From positions 1 through 49,668 of the forward strand of contig DATHVD010000109.1 in assembly GCA_035461525.1 (NCBI GenBank): a DNA stretch of 49,668 bases, read 5' to 3'. Under the pieces are notes generated by a model, which worked only from the letters and a program-made list of their open reading frames with translations, had not been told where the DNA came from and ran no database searches. Below, piece after piece: positions 41,060-49,065 of the stretch. The position numbers were made by a program, and so were the translations under genes. Position 1 is the first letter of the stretch. Every line of letters starts with the position of its first letter. This stretch comes from JAIBJN01 sp035461525 (lineage in GTDB: Bacteria > Actinomycetota > Thermoleophilia > Gaiellales > Gaiellaceae).

Positions 41060-42682
41060 CTACATCATGTCGGGCATGCCGCCGGGCATACCCGCGGGAG
41101 CGCCCTGCTTCTCCGGCGCCTCCGCCACGACCGCCTCGGTCGTGAGGATGTTCTTGGCGATCGACGCGGCGTTCTGCAGCGCCGAGCGCGTCACCATCGT
41201 CGGGTCGATGATCCCGGCCTTGACGAGATCCTCGTACTCGCCCGTGTCGACGTTGAGCCCGTGGCCCTTGGTGCCGTTCCGGATCTTGTCGACGACGATG
41301 GAGCCTTCCATGCCCGCGTTGTCCGCGAGCTGGCGGATCGGCTCCTCGAGCGAGCGCGCCACGATCGAGGCGCCCGTGCGCTCGTCGCCCTCGAGCGAGT
41401 CCGGCTTGATCGCGCGGGTCGCGTTCAGGAGCGCGACGCCCCCGCCCGGGACGATGCCCTCCTCGAGGGCCGCCCGCGTGGCCTGGAGCGCGTCCTCGAC
41501 GCGGTGCTTCTTCTCCTTCATCTCGGTCTCGGTGGCCGCGCCGACCTTGATGACGGCGACGCCGCCGGCCAGCTTGGCGAGCCGCTCCTGCAGCTTCTCG
41601 CGGTCGAAGTCCGAGTCGGTGGTCTCGATCTCCGACTTGAGCTGCTTGATGCGGGCCTTGATGGCCTCCGAGTCGCCGGCGCCGTCGATGATCGTCGTCG
41701 TGTCCTTGTCGACGACCACCTTGCGGGCGCGGCCGAGCTGCGAGAGCTTCGTGTTCTCGAGCTTGAGGCCCATCTCCTCGGTGATGACCTCGCCGCCCGC
41801 GAGGATGGCGATGTCCTCGAGCATGCGCTTGCGGCGGTCGCCGAAGCCCGGCGCCTTGACGGCGACCGCGGTGAACGTGCCGCGGAGCTTGTTGACGACG
41901 ATGGTGGCGAGCGACTCGCCCTCGACGTCCTCGGCCACGATCAGGAGCGGCCGGCCGGCCTGGATGACCTGCTCCAGGACCGGAAGGATGTCCTTGACCG
42001 CGCCGATCTTCTGGTTGGCGATGAGGATGTACGGGTCGTCGAGCACGGCCTCCATGCGCTCGGCGTCGGTGATCATGTACGGGGACAGGTAGCCCTTGTC
42101 GAACTGCATGCCCTCGGTGAACTCGAGCTCGAGGCCGAAGGTCTGGCCCTCCTCGACGTTCACGACGCCGTCCTTGCCGACCTTCTCGATCGCGTCGGCG
42201 ATGACGTCGCCGATCTCGCGCTCGCGCGACGAGATGCTGGCGACCCGGGCGATGTCCTCCTTGCCCGAGATCTCCTTGGACTGCTTCTTGAGATCATCGA
42301 CGACGGACTCGACGGCCGCCTCGATGCCCCGCTTGAGGCCCATCGGGTTGGCGCCGGCCGCGACGTTCTTGAGGCCCTCGCGGACGATGGCCTGGGCGAG
42401 CACGGTCGCCGTGGTCGTACCGTCGCCGGCGACGTCGTTCGTCGCCGTAGCGACCTCGCGCACGAGCTGCGCGCCCTGGTTCTCGAAGACGTCCTCGAGC
42501 TCGATCTCCCGAGCGATCGTGACGCCGTCGTTCGTGATCGTGGGGGCGCCGAACTTCTTGTCGAGCACGACGTAGCGCCCTTTGGGGCCAAGGGTGACCT
42601 TGACCGCGTCGGCGAGGACGTTGACGCCGCGCTCGAGCGCGCGCCTCGCGTCCTCGTCGAAGAGAAGCTCCTTGTGAGCCAT
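41060..42682 (-). CDS. groL: Chaperonin GroEL (60 kDa)
   Basis: 540 residues. The N-terminal LGPKGRYVVLDKKFGAP and GDGTTTATVLAQAIV are the ATP-site motifs, with the catalytic Asp of GDGTTT. KAPGFGDRRKRMLEDIA lies in the apical domain, IVPGGGVALLNA is the later equatorial signature, and the tail GGMPGGMPDMM is the usual Gly-Met repeat. It forms the folding chamber with GroES. A strong ribosome binding site (ggaggaag) precedes the ATG. It is the second gene of a groES-groEL operon under CIRCE control. Confidence 0.97.
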   Translation of the reverse strand: MAHKELLFDEDARRALERGVNVLADAVKVTLGPKGRYVVLDKKFGAPTITNDGVTIAREIELEDVFENQGAQLVREVATATNDVAGDGTTTATVLAQAIVREGLKNVAAGANPMGLKRGIEAAVESVVDDLKKQSKEISGKEDIARVASISSREREIGDVIADAIEKVGKDGVVNVEEGQTFGLELEFTEGMQFDKGYLSPYMITDAERMEAVLDDPYILIANQKIGAVKDILPVLEQVIQAGRPLLIVAEDVEGESLATIVVNKLRGTFTAVAVKAPGFGDRRKRMLEDIAILAGGEVITEEMGLKLENTKLSQLGRARKVVVDKDTTTIIDGAGDSEAIKARIKQLKSEIETTDSDFDREKLQERLAKLAGGVAVIKVGAATETEMKEKKHRVEDALQATRAALEEGIVPGGGVALLNATRAIKPDSLEGDERTGASIVARSLEEPIRQLADNAGMEGSIVVDKIRNGTKGHGLNVDTGEYEDLVKAGIIDPTMVTRSALQNAASIAKNILTTEAVVAEAPEKQGAPAGMPGGMPDMM

Positions 42683-42724
42683 TCACTTCCTCCGTTCGTT
42701 CCTCGTGTGGACTGACGGCGGCCG

Positions 42725-43063
42725 CTAGGCGGCGGCGCCGGCCATCTCCTTCTTCTTGCCCTTCTTCGCGGGCGTCTCGACGACCTTGGCCAGCACGTCG
42801 GACTCCCGCAGGATCAGGTAGTCGTCGGCGCCAAGCTTGATCTCGGTGCCGCCGTACTTCGAGAAGATGATCTCGTCGCCGGGCTCGAGATCCATCTTGA
42901 TGTACTCGCCGTCCTCGTCACGAGGGCCCGGGCCGACGGCGAGGACGCGGCCGCGCTGCGGCTTCTCCTTTGCCGTGTCAGGCAGGACGATGCCGCTTAC
43001 GGTCGTCTCCTCCTCCTCGAGCGCCTCGACGATCAGGCGATCGCCCAGTGGCTGCAGATTCAT
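42725..43063 (-). CDS. groS: Co-chaperonin GroES
   Basis: 112 residues. QPLGDRLIVEALEEEETTVSGIVLPDTAKEKPQRGRV includes the mobile loop that contacts GroEL, and VIFSKYGGTEIK-like sequence (IIFSKYGGTEIKLGADDYLIL) follows. It is about 15 residues longer than usual: the C-terminus adds a basic then Ala-rich tail (PAKKGKKKEMAGAAA). ATG 43063 has a good aaggagga ribosome binding site. groEL starts 42 bases after the stop. Confidence 0.95.
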   Translation of the reverse strand: MNLQPLGDRLIVEALEEEETTVSGIVLPDTAKEKPQRGRVLAVGPGPRDEDGEYIKMDLEPGDEIIFSKYGGTEIKLGADDYLILRESDVLAKVVETPAKKGKKKEMAGAAA

Positions 43064-43100
43064 CCAGCACTCCTCCTTGCGAAGTGACTTCCGGTCGTTT

Positions 43101-43125
43101 TGGCACTCGACATCGCCGAGTGCCA
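43101..43125. promoter_or_regulatory. CIRCE element 1 (HrcA operator) at the groES promoter
   Basis: TGGCACTC-N9-GAGTGCCA, a perfect inverted repeat matching the CIRCE consensus apart from the outermost bases. It lies just after the -10 box, over the expected transcription start, 38 bases before groES. Confidence 0.95.
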
Positions 43126-43131
43126 GTAGCC

Positions 43132-43161
43132 ATGGTAGCGAACCCGGGCCCGCGGGATCAA
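43132..43161 (-). promoter_or_regulatory. groESL promoter
   Basis: On the minus strand TTGATC (-35, 43161-43156), 18 bases, TACCAT (-10, 43137-43132), a sigma-70-like pair. It sits between two CIRCE elements, so HrcA bound at either could block polymerase. Confidence 0.7.
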
Positions 43162-44321
43162 GGGCTCTCTGGCACTCTCGCCAACGGAGTGCCAGAGAAC
43201 CGGCGGCGGCGCGTGATTCCCAGGAGCGTGAGGGCGCAGACGAGGCCCATGAGCGCGTAGGGGAGAGCGTCGCCCGCGGCATCGGCGAGGGCGCCGCCGA
43301 CGGCCGGCCCGATCGAGTTTCCGGCGCCCCAGGCGGCGTTCATGAGGCCGAAGGCGAGCCCCTGGACGAGCCCGATGCGCTCGGCCGCGTCGGAGAGGAG
43401 CGCCATGGCGGGCGCCCAGAAGGCGCCGAAAGCGATCGAGGCGCAGACGACGAGCGGCACGATCGCCGCCGGGCGATCGGCGAGAGCGAGGGCGACCGTG
43501 ACGCCGACCGCCGCGCCGAGGGCCAGACGCAGAGGAAGAAGCCGCCCGCGCCGATCGGAGAAGCGGCCGAGGAGCGGCGCGACGACCATCTCGATCGCCG
43601 CCGCCGAGATGAAGACGCCCGCGATGGCCGGTGCGCCCCAGCCGGCGTCGCCCAGCTCCAGGGGAACGAGCACGGCCACGACTCCGAAGAGGAGCGCCGG
43701 GAGCACCATCAGCCAGAGCGCCCCGAGGACGAGGGGCTGCCGGAGCGCTCCGCCGAGCGCGCGGGCGGGCTGCGGCTGCGCCTCGACAGGCGCCGTTCTC
43801 AGGGCCCAGAGGACGAGCCCGGCGGAAACCCCCGCGACGCCGATGAAGACAGGGCGCGGCCCGAACGCCTCCGCGAGGGCGCCGAGAGCGGGGCCGAGGA
43901 GCGCGCCGAAGATGGCCGCGCCGATGGCCGTCCCGAGCATCTCGCCCCGGCGCTCGCGCGGCGTCCCGGCGACGAGCCAGACGAGCGCCCCGGCCCAGGA
44001 GAGGGCGCTGCCGACGCCCTGTCCGAGACGCGCAAGTCCGAGCGTCGTCGCGTCGCCGGCGAAGCCGAAGACGACGCTCGCCACGGCCATGAGGGCGAGC
44101 CCGCCGACGACTGCCCGCCGCGGGCCGAAGCGCGACGCGGCGATCCCGCCCGGAACCGCGCCGAGGAAGGCGCCCAGGGCGTAGGCGCCGACGAGCAGCC
44201 CGGCCTGGCCCTTGGAGAGCCCGAACTCCTCCGCGTAGTGGGGAAGGAGGGGCACGAGCGCCGCGTAGAGCATCGTGTCCACGAGCGTCACCGTGCAGAC
44301 GAGGAGGAGCAGCCGGCGCAC
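43158..44321 (-). CDS. MFS transporter (drug/sugar efflux type)
   Basis: 387 residues, twelve hydrophobic segments. Between helices 2 and 3 is GGIAASRFGPRRAVVGG, the MFS motif A equivalent; helix 5 has a motif-C-like run (AIGAAIFGALLGPALGALAEAFG). The second half contains PLLGRFSDRRGRLLPLRL, the repeat of motif A. The substrate is unknown. GTG 44321 is favoured by a TATCGT box 6 bases upstream over a start 10 codons earlier. Its 3' end contains the distal CIRCE operator, so transcription of this gene and groESL may interfere. Confidence 0.87.
   Translation of the reverse strand: MRRLLLLVCTVTLVDTMLYAALVPLLPHYAEEFGLSKGQAGLLVGAYALGAFLGAVPGGIAASRFGPRRAVVGGLALMAVASVVFGFAGDATTLGLARLGQGVGSALSWAGALVWLVAGTPRERRGEMLGTAIGAAIFGALLGPALGALAEAFGPRPVFIGVAGVSAGLVLWALRTAPVEAQPQPARALGGALRQPLVLGALWLMVLPALLFGVVAVLVPLELGDAGWGAPAIAGVFISAAAIEMVVAPLLGRFSDRRGRLLPLRLALGAAVGVTVALALADRPAAIVPLVVCASIAFGAFWAPAMALLSDAAERIGLVQGLAFGLMNAAWGAGNSIGPAVGGALADAAGDALPYALMGLVCALTLLGITRRRRFSGTPLARVPESP
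43167..43197. promoter_or_regulatory. CIRCE element 2, inside the 3' end of the MFS gene
   Basis: TGGCACTC-N9-GAGTGCCA again (43170-43194), extended by ctc/gag to 11-bp arms. The spacer sequence differs from element 1. It overlaps the last codons of the MFS transporter gene. Confidence 0.9.
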
Positions 44322-44327
44322 GGGCTG

Positions 44328-44333
44328 ACGATA
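44328..44333 (-). promoter_or_regulatory. Leaderless -10 box for the MFS transporter
   Basis: On the minus strand TATCGT, 6 bases, GTG 44321. Confidence 0.5.
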
Positions 44334-44396
44334 CCGTCCGGGCCCCCTCACGCTTCCGGCCTCGCGAGCGCGGGCGGCGCCCGCCGGGCTGCGCTA

Positions 44397-44411
44397 GCAA
44401 CAGTCTGTTGC
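44397..44411. promoter_or_regulatory. Inverted repeat between the MFS and Nudix genes
   Basis: GCAACA-gtc-TGTTGC, 6-bp arms, in the divergent gap. It looks like a small repressor operator, 64 bases before the MFS -10 box and 59 bases before the Nudix start. Confidence 0.35.
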
Positions 44412-44469
44412 AAGCGATCTTCGGGCGCCGGAGACCGACTCGGGCCGGGACTCGGAAGGGGGGCAGGCG

Positions 44470-44934
44470 GTGGACTACGATCCGGGCGGTGAGCGGCTTG
44501 TGAGGCGCGAGTTCTCGGCCGGAGGGGTGGTCGTCCGGCGGCTCCGCGGCGGCTGGCGGCTGGCCGCGATCCGGCCGGGAGGGAAGCAGGTGTGGGCGCT
44601 TCCCAAGGGCAACGTCGCCCGCGGCGAGGACCCGGCGGAGGCGGCGGCGCGCGAAGTCGTGGAAGAGACGGGGCTGGAGGCGAGCCTCGTGGCGAAGCTC
44701 GGCGACGTCCGCTACGTCTACACGTGGAAGGGCGAGCGGGTCTTCAAGGTCGTCAGCTTCTACCTCTTCCGCTACCGGCGGGGCCGGATCGGCGACGTCC
44801 CTCCCGAGCTGGCGTTCGAGGTCGACGAGGCTCGCTGGCTCCCGCTGGACGAGGCCGACCGGCTCCTCGCGTACGCGGGCGAGCGCGAGATGGCAGGCAG
44901 GGCCAGGGAGCTGCTCGCCGAAGAAGCAATATGA
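44470..44934 (+). CDS. Nudix hydrolase
   Basis: 154 residues. The Nudix box is complete: GNVARGEDPAEAAAREVVEETGLEA fits GX5EX7REUXEEXGU, with the metal-binding glutamates in REVVEE. The start RREFSAGGVVVRRLRGGWRLAAIRPGGKQVWALPKG is typical of diadenosine-polyphosphate or (d)NTP-cleaning members related to the MutT/Ap4A group. A ribosome binding site (ggaagggggg) precedes GTG 44470; GTG 44500 is an alternative. Its stop overlaps the ATG of the next gene. Confidence 0.88.
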   Translation: MDYDPGGERLVRREFSAGGVVVRRLRGGWRLAAIRPGGKQVWALPKGNVARGEDPAEAAAREVVEETGLEASLVAKLGDVRYVYTWKGERVFKVVSFYLFRYRRGRIGDVPPELAFEVDEARWLPLDEADRLLAYAGEREMAGRARELLAEEAI

Positions 44935-45320
44935 TTGGCCGGCTGCCGGTGCCGGACTCCTCCTCGACGATGTACGCCCTCAACTTCTACTCCCCGATCG
45001 TCGCCGACCAGCTCCGGAGCCGGCGCAAGACCGCCACGATCCGCCTCGGCGACAAGTCCGCCAAGTACCGCAAGGGGATGGTCGTCCAGGTCCTCGTCGG
45101 ACTCCGCTACGGCCCGCGCCAGAAGATCTTCGACGCGGTCGTCGACAAGGTCGAGGTGAAGCCGCTCGCCGAGTGCTCGCCGCGGGAGCTCGAGAAGGAC
45201 AACCCCGAGATCCGCCGGACGGACGAGATGGCGACGTTCCTCGGGCGGCTCTACAACAGGGACGTGACCGAGGAGGACACGGTCACGGTCATCCACTTCT
45301 CCGAGATCCAGGCGTCCTAG
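44931..45320 (+). CDS. ASCH/PUA-like RNA-binding domain protein
   Basis: 129 residues. LNFYSPIVADQLRSRRKTATIRLGDKSAKYRKGMVVQVLVG has the ASCH pattern of a basic stretch (RSRRKTATIRLG) followed by a beta-barrel (VVQVLVG, KIFDAVVDKVEVKPL, DTVTVIHFSEI). Such domains bind RNA or modified nucleotides. Coupled to the Nudix gene (ATGA), it may belong to nucleotide or RNA housekeeping. An internal ATG at 44970 would drop a poorly conserved N-terminus. The last 32 bases overlap the opposite-strand zinc-ribbon gene. Confidence 0.7.
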   Translation: MIGRLPVPDSSSTMYALNFYSPIVADQLRSRRKTATIRLGDKSAKYRKGMVVQVLVGLRYGPRQKIFDAVVDKVEVKPLAECSPRELEKDNPEIRRTDEMATFLGRLYNRDVTEEDTVTVIHFSEIQAS

Positions 45321-45594
45321 CGTCGGACTTCCGGATCGGGACGCCGAAGGCCTCGGGCGGCCGGAGGGCCGCGCCGCACTCCTCGCACGCGACCGCGAAG
45401 GCCGACGCGATGCGGGCCTCGCAGGCGGGGCAGCGCATCCGCAACTCGCCCCCGCAACCCGGACAGGCGGCGGGAACCTCGGCCTCCAGCTCCGCGAAGT
45501 AGCGGAGGACGTGACCGCAGTCGAGGCAGAACGCGACCCAGTCTCCGAGCGTCTTTCGACGCTCCTCGCGCAGCCAGTCGGAGGCTCGGCCCAC
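45289..45594 (-). CDS. Double zinc-ribbon protein
   Basis: 101 residues. Four CxxC pairs are visible: CLDCGH, CPGCGG, CPACEA and CEECGA, which can build two zinc ribbons. A short N-terminal helix (RASDWLREERRKTLGDWVAF) precedes them, and a basic tail follows (RKSDARTPGSRR). It could bind nucleic acid or protein; no partner is apparent. GTG 45594 is 6 bases after a TACGCT box on the minus strand. It is divergent from the E1alpha gene. Confidence 0.75.
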   Translation of the reverse strand: MGRASDWLREERRKTLGDWVAFCLDCGHVLRYFAELEAEVPAACPGCGGELRMRCPACEARIASAFAVACEECGAALRPPEAFGVPIRKSDARTPGSRRSG

Positions 45595-45600
45595 CCCGTC

Positions 45601-45606
45601 AGCGTA
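45601..45606 (-). promoter_or_regulatory. Leaderless -10 box for the zinc-ribbon gene
   Basis: On the minus strand TACGCT, 6 bases, GTG 45594. On the plus strand TAGAGT at 45633-45638 is a likely -10 for the E1alpha gene, 10 bases before its ATG. Confidence 0.45.
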
Positions 45607-45648
45607 GTCGCCGCCGGCCTCCGCGGAGGCGGTAGAGTGTCCCCCGCG

Positions 45649-46695
45649 ATGGCGGTCGCCAGGGAAGCAGACCCGGTCTCGTCGCTGACGGAGATCAAAG
45701 AGCTGGGCCTCGACAGAGAGGACCTCCTCGACATCTACCGGCACCTCCTGACGACCCGCGGCATCGAGGAGCGCGGCCACATCCTCTACAAGCAGGGGAA
45801 GATCCCGGGCAGCTTCTACACCGGCCGCGGCAACGAGGCCGCGTCCGTCGGCGTCGCCACCGCGATGGGCCCCGAAGACGTCGGGACCCCGCTCCACCGG
45901 GACATGGGCGTCCACATCGTCCGCGGTGTCGAGCCGTGGCGCGTCTTCGCGCAGTACATGGGCCGCGTCGACGGCCCGACGCGCGGCCGGGACGGCAACG
46001 TCCACATGGCCGACAGCCGCCTGGGCCTGATCGCCATGGTCAGCCACCTCCCGGCGATGCTCCCGGTCGCAGTCGGGTGCGGGCTCGCCTTCCGGATCCG
46101 CGAGGAGAGGCGCGTCGCGCTCGGCTGGTACGGCGAGGGCGCGTCGGCGCGCGGCGACGCGCACGAGGCGATGAACCTCGCCGGCGTCCGGCGCCTGCCC
46201 GTGGTCTTCATCTGCGACAACAACCAGTGGGCATACTCGACGCCGACGCACCTCGAGTACGCGTGCGAGCACCTCGCGGACCGCGCCAAGGGCTACGGCT
46301 TCGAGGGCGTCGTCGTCGACGGGACCGACGTGCTCGCCGTCTACCGCGAGGCGAAGCGGGCGATCGAGAAGGCGCGCGAGGGCGGCGGCCCGACGCTGAT
46401 CGAGTGCCAGACCCTCCGCATGGAAGGGCACGCCGTGCACGACGACGCCTTCTACGTGCCCAAAGAGATGTTCGAGGAGTGGGCGAAGCGGGACCCGATC
46501 GAGCGCTTCCGCACGTGGCTGCGCGAGAACGCCGAGCTCACGGACGACGAGGAGGACGAGATCCGCGCAGAGATCAAGAAGCTCCTGAACGACGCGATCA
46601 AGCGCGCGGACGAGAGCCCGCTGCCCGACCCGGCGACGCTCCTCGAGGGCGTCTTCGCGACCCCCGAGGACCTCGACACCCCCCACCACAAGTAG
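45649..46695 (+). CDS. 2-oxoacid dehydrogenase E1 component, alpha subunit (branched-chain type)
   Basis: 348 residues. The thiamine-diphosphate motif runs from YGEGASARGDAHEAMN to FICDNNQWAYST. A GEGA rather than GDGA opening, with ARGD after it, is what branched-chain 2-oxoacid dehydrogenases have, while pyruvate dehydrogenases have GDGA. FYTGRGNEAASVGVA and RDGNVHMADSRLGLI (the HxxD-type loop) are further family signs. With the beta subunit it decarboxylates a 2-oxoacid and acylates the E2 lipoyl group. A -10 box lies 10 bases before the ATG. First gene of a three-gene operon; no E3 is seen here. Confidence 0.9.
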   Translation: MAVAREADPVSSLTEIKELGLDREDLLDIYRHLLTTRGIEERGHILYKQGKIPGSFYTGRGNEAASVGVATAMGPEDVGTPLHRDMGVHIVRGVEPWRVFAQYMGRVDGPTRGRDGNVHMADSRLGLIAMVSHLPAMLPVAVGCGLAFRIREERRVALGWYGEGASARGDAHEAMNLAGVRRLPVVFICDNNQWAYSTPTHLEYACEHLADRAKGYGFEGVVVDGTDVLAVYREAKRAIEKAREGGGPTLIECQTLRMEGHAVHDDAFYVPKEMFEEWAKRDPIERFRTWLRENAELTDDEEDEIRAEIKKLLNDAIKRADESPLPDPATLLEGVFATPEDLDTPHHK

Positions 46696-46702
46696 GTGGC
46701 TG

Positions 46703-47680
46703 ATGGCTGAGAAGACGTACCTGCAGGCGATCTCGGACGGTCTCCGCCAGGAGATGCGGCGGGACAAGCGCGTGTACGTGATCGGCGAGGACGTCGGCGT
46801 CTACGGCGGCGCCTTCAAGGTCACGCAGGGCTTCCAGGAGGAGTTCGGCCCGTGGCGGGTCGTGGACGCGCCCCTGTCCGAGACCGCCATCGTCGGGAGC
46901 TGCACGGGGGCGGCGATCATGGGCATGCGGCCCGTCGCAGAGATGCAGTTCGCCGACTTCGTCTCCTGCGCGTGGGACCACCTCGTCACCATCTCGGCCA
47001 AACAGCGCTTCCGCGCGGGCACGGCGGTACCGATGGTCGTCCGCTGCCCCTCCGGCGGCGGCTTCTCCGGCGGCCCCTTCCACTCCCAGAACCCCGAGTC
47101 GAGCTTTGCGCACATTCCCGGCCTCAAGGTCGTGTGCCCCGCGACGCCCGAGGATGCCAAGGGCCTCCTCGTGAGCGCGATCGAGGATCCGAACCCGGTC
47201 CTCTACTTCGAGCACAAGCACCTCTACCGGCGGATCAAGGCGGACGTGCCGGACGACCGCTACCTGACCCCCTTCGGCGAGGCCCGTGTCCACCGCGAGG
47301 GCGACGACATCACGGTCGTCACCTGGGGCGCGATGGTCTACACGGCCACCGAGGCGGCGGGGAAGGCGGAGGAGGAGGACGGCATCTCGACTGAGATTCT
47401 CGACCTCCGGACGGTCATCCCCTGGGACCGGAAGGCCGTGCTCGCCTCCGTCGAGAAGACCTCGAAGGTGATCGTCCTCCACGAGGACACGCTCACCGGC
47501 GGCTTCGGCGGCGAGATCGCGGCGACGATCGCGGAGGAGGCGTTCGAGCACCTCGACGCCCCCGTCAAGCGGATCGCGGCCCCGGACACGCCCGTGCCGT
47601 TCTCGCCGCCGCTCGAGAAGGCCTTCATCCCGCAGGTGGAGGACGTCCTCGCCGGCCTGAGGGAGATCGCAGCGTACTGA
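46703..47680 (+). CDS. 2-oxoacid dehydrogenase E1 component, beta subunit
   Basis: 325 residues. YVIGEDVGVYGGAFKVTQGF contains the Glu that activates thiamine diphosphate, DAPLSETAIVG and the catalytic loop PFHSQNPESSFAHIPGLKVV with its histidine follow, and the transketolase C-terminal domain ends with FIPQVEDVLAGL. It forms an alpha2beta2 E1 with the upstream gene, 7 bases away. The stop overlaps the next start (TGATG), giving coupled translation with E2. Confidence 0.92.
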   Translation: MAEKTYLQAISDGLRQEMRRDKRVYVIGEDVGVYGGAFKVTQGFQEEFGPWRVVDAPLSETAIVGSCTGAAIMGMRPVAEMQFADFVSCAWDHLVTISAKQRFRAGTAVPMVVRCPSGGGFSGGPFHSQNPESSFAHIPGLKVVCPATPEDAKGLLVSAIEDPNPVLYFEHKHLYRRIKADVPDDRYLTPFGEARVHREGDDITVVTWGAMVYTATEAAGKAEEEDGISTEILDLRTVIPWDRKAVLASVEKTSKVIVLHEDTLTGGFGGEIAATIAEEAFEHLDAPVKRIAAPDTPVPFSPPLEKAFIPQVEDVLAGLREIAAY

Positions 47681-49065
47681 TGGCCACGGGCACGCTCGTC
47701 GACGTCGTCATGCCGCAGATGGGCGTCTCGGTCTCCGAGGGGACGATCACGAAATGGGCCAAGTCGGAGGGCGAGGCCGTCGAGGCCGACGAGACGCTGC
47801 TCGAGATCTCGACCGACAAGGTCGACACGGAGGTTCCGAGCCCCGCCTCGGGCGTCGTCCAACAGATCCTCGTCCAGGAGGGCGAGACGGTCGACGTCGG
47901 CACGAAGCTCGCCGTCATCGCGCCCGAGGGCGCGGAGGCAGCGGCGCCCTCCGAAGCCCCGGCCGAGGCGCCGCCCGAGCCCGCGACGCAGGAGGCCGCC
48001 GCCGAGAGCGCGGCCGCCTCGGGCGCCGAGGGCGAGACGCCGACCGAGGCGCCTCCGGCGGCGCCTGCCGAGCCGGCCGCCCCCGCCGAGCCGGCCGCGC
48101 CCACACCGGCGGCGGACGGCCAGGCCGAGGGCGCGCGCTTCGTCTCCCCCGTCGTTGCCCGCATCGCCTCCGAGCACAGCATCGACGTCGCCCGCGTGCC
48201 CGGCACGGGCCGCGGCGGGCGCGTGACCAAGAAGGACATCCTCGCGTTCGTCGAGTCCGGCGCGCCCGCGGAGGCGCCCGCGGCTCCCGCTCAGCCGGAG
48301 GCCGCTCCCGCGGCGCCCGCCCCGGCGCCCGCCGCGCGGGCCGAGCCGCAGGAGGGCGAGACGACCGAGCCGGTGTCGGCCATGCGCCGCGGCATCGCCG
48401 AGCACATGCGCCGCTCGCTCGACACCTCCGCGCACGTGACGAGCGCGATCGAGGTGGACATGTCCAAGGTGGTCGCGATCCGCGAGAAGCTGAAGAAGGA
48501 GTACCAGGCCGCCTACGACGTCAACCCGACCTACCTCGCCTTCGTCGCGCGGGCGGCCGTGGAGACGCTCAAGGACTACCCGTGGATCAACGGCGAGCTG
48601 CGCGGCGAGGAGATCGTCACGCGGAGCTTCGTCAACCTCGGCTTCGCCGTCGAGCTCGCCGACGGCAAGGGCCTCATCGTCCCGGTCCTCAAGAACGTGG
48701 AGACGCTGAACCTGCTCGGCATGGCGAAGGGCGTCGCCGACCTGGCCCGGCGCGCGCGCGACAAGCAGCTCCTCCCCGACGACGTCCAGGGCGGCACGTT
48801 CACGATCACGAACCCGGGCGGCTACGGCACGTTCCACGGGACGCCCGTGATCAGCCAGCCGCAGAGCGGGATCCTCGGCACGTACGCGGTCGTCAAGCGC
48901 CCGTGGGTCGTCCAGGACGAGATGGGCCAGGACGTGATCGCAATCCGGCCGATCATGAACCTCACGCTCACGTACGACCACCGCCTCGTGGACGGCGCGT
49001 ACGCCGGCCGCTTCCTCCGCGACCTCAAGCAGCGCTTGGAGTCGTGGGACGAGAGCGCGTACTAG
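47680..49065 (+). CDS. Dihydrolipoamide acyltransferase (E2 of a 2-oxoacid dehydrogenase complex)
   Basis: 461 residues. One lipoyl domain (1-80) with the modified lysine in ISTDKVDTEVPSPASG; an Ala/Pro/Glu-rich linker (about 85-145); a peripheral subunit-binding domain (SPVVARIASEHSIDVARVPGT); a second Ala/Pro linker; and the catalytic acyltransferase domain (about 235-461) with YDHRLVDGAYAGRFL carrying the active His and Asp. It takes the acyl group from E1 to CoA and forms the complex core. The AlkD gene begins inside its last 22 bases. Confidence 0.93.
   Translation: MATGTLVDVVMPQMGVSVSEGTITKWAKSEGEAVEADETLLEISTDKVDTEVPSPASGVVQQILVQEGETVDVGTKLAVIAPEGAEAAAPSEAPAEAPPEPATQEAAAESAAASGAEGETPTEAPPAAPAEPAAPAEPAAPTPAADGQAEGARFVSPVVARIASEHSIDVARVPGTGRGGRVTKKDILAFVESGAPAEAPAAPAQPEAAPAAPAPAPAARAEPQEGETTEPVSAMRRGIAEHMRRSLDTSAHVTSAIEVDMSKVVAIREKLKKEYQAAYDVNPTYLAFVARAAVETLKDYPWINGELRGEEIVTRSFVNLGFAVELADGKGLIVPVLKNVETLNLLGMAKGVADLARRARDKQLLPDDVQGGTFTITNPGGYGTFHGTPVISQPQSGILGTYAVVKRPWVVQDEMGQDVIAIRPIMNLTLTYDHRLVDGAYAGRFLRDLKQRLESWDESAY

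Noticed and set aside
40991..42715. 574-residue open frame opposite groEL
   Set aside because: Complement of a certain gene; its sequence is low-complexity Asp/Arg/Leu and arises from GC-rich codon bias.
44474..44491. TACGAT with GTG 7 bases later as a leaderless start for the Nudix gene
   Set aside because: That GTG (44489) is not in the Nudix reading frame. The gene has a Shine-Dalgarno site before GTG 44470.
45649..46695. GEGA instead of GDGA in E1alpha as a defective cofactor motif
   Set aside because: Branched-chain 2-oxoacid dehydrogenase alpha subunits normally have GEGA, so this classifies the enzyme rather than disabling it.
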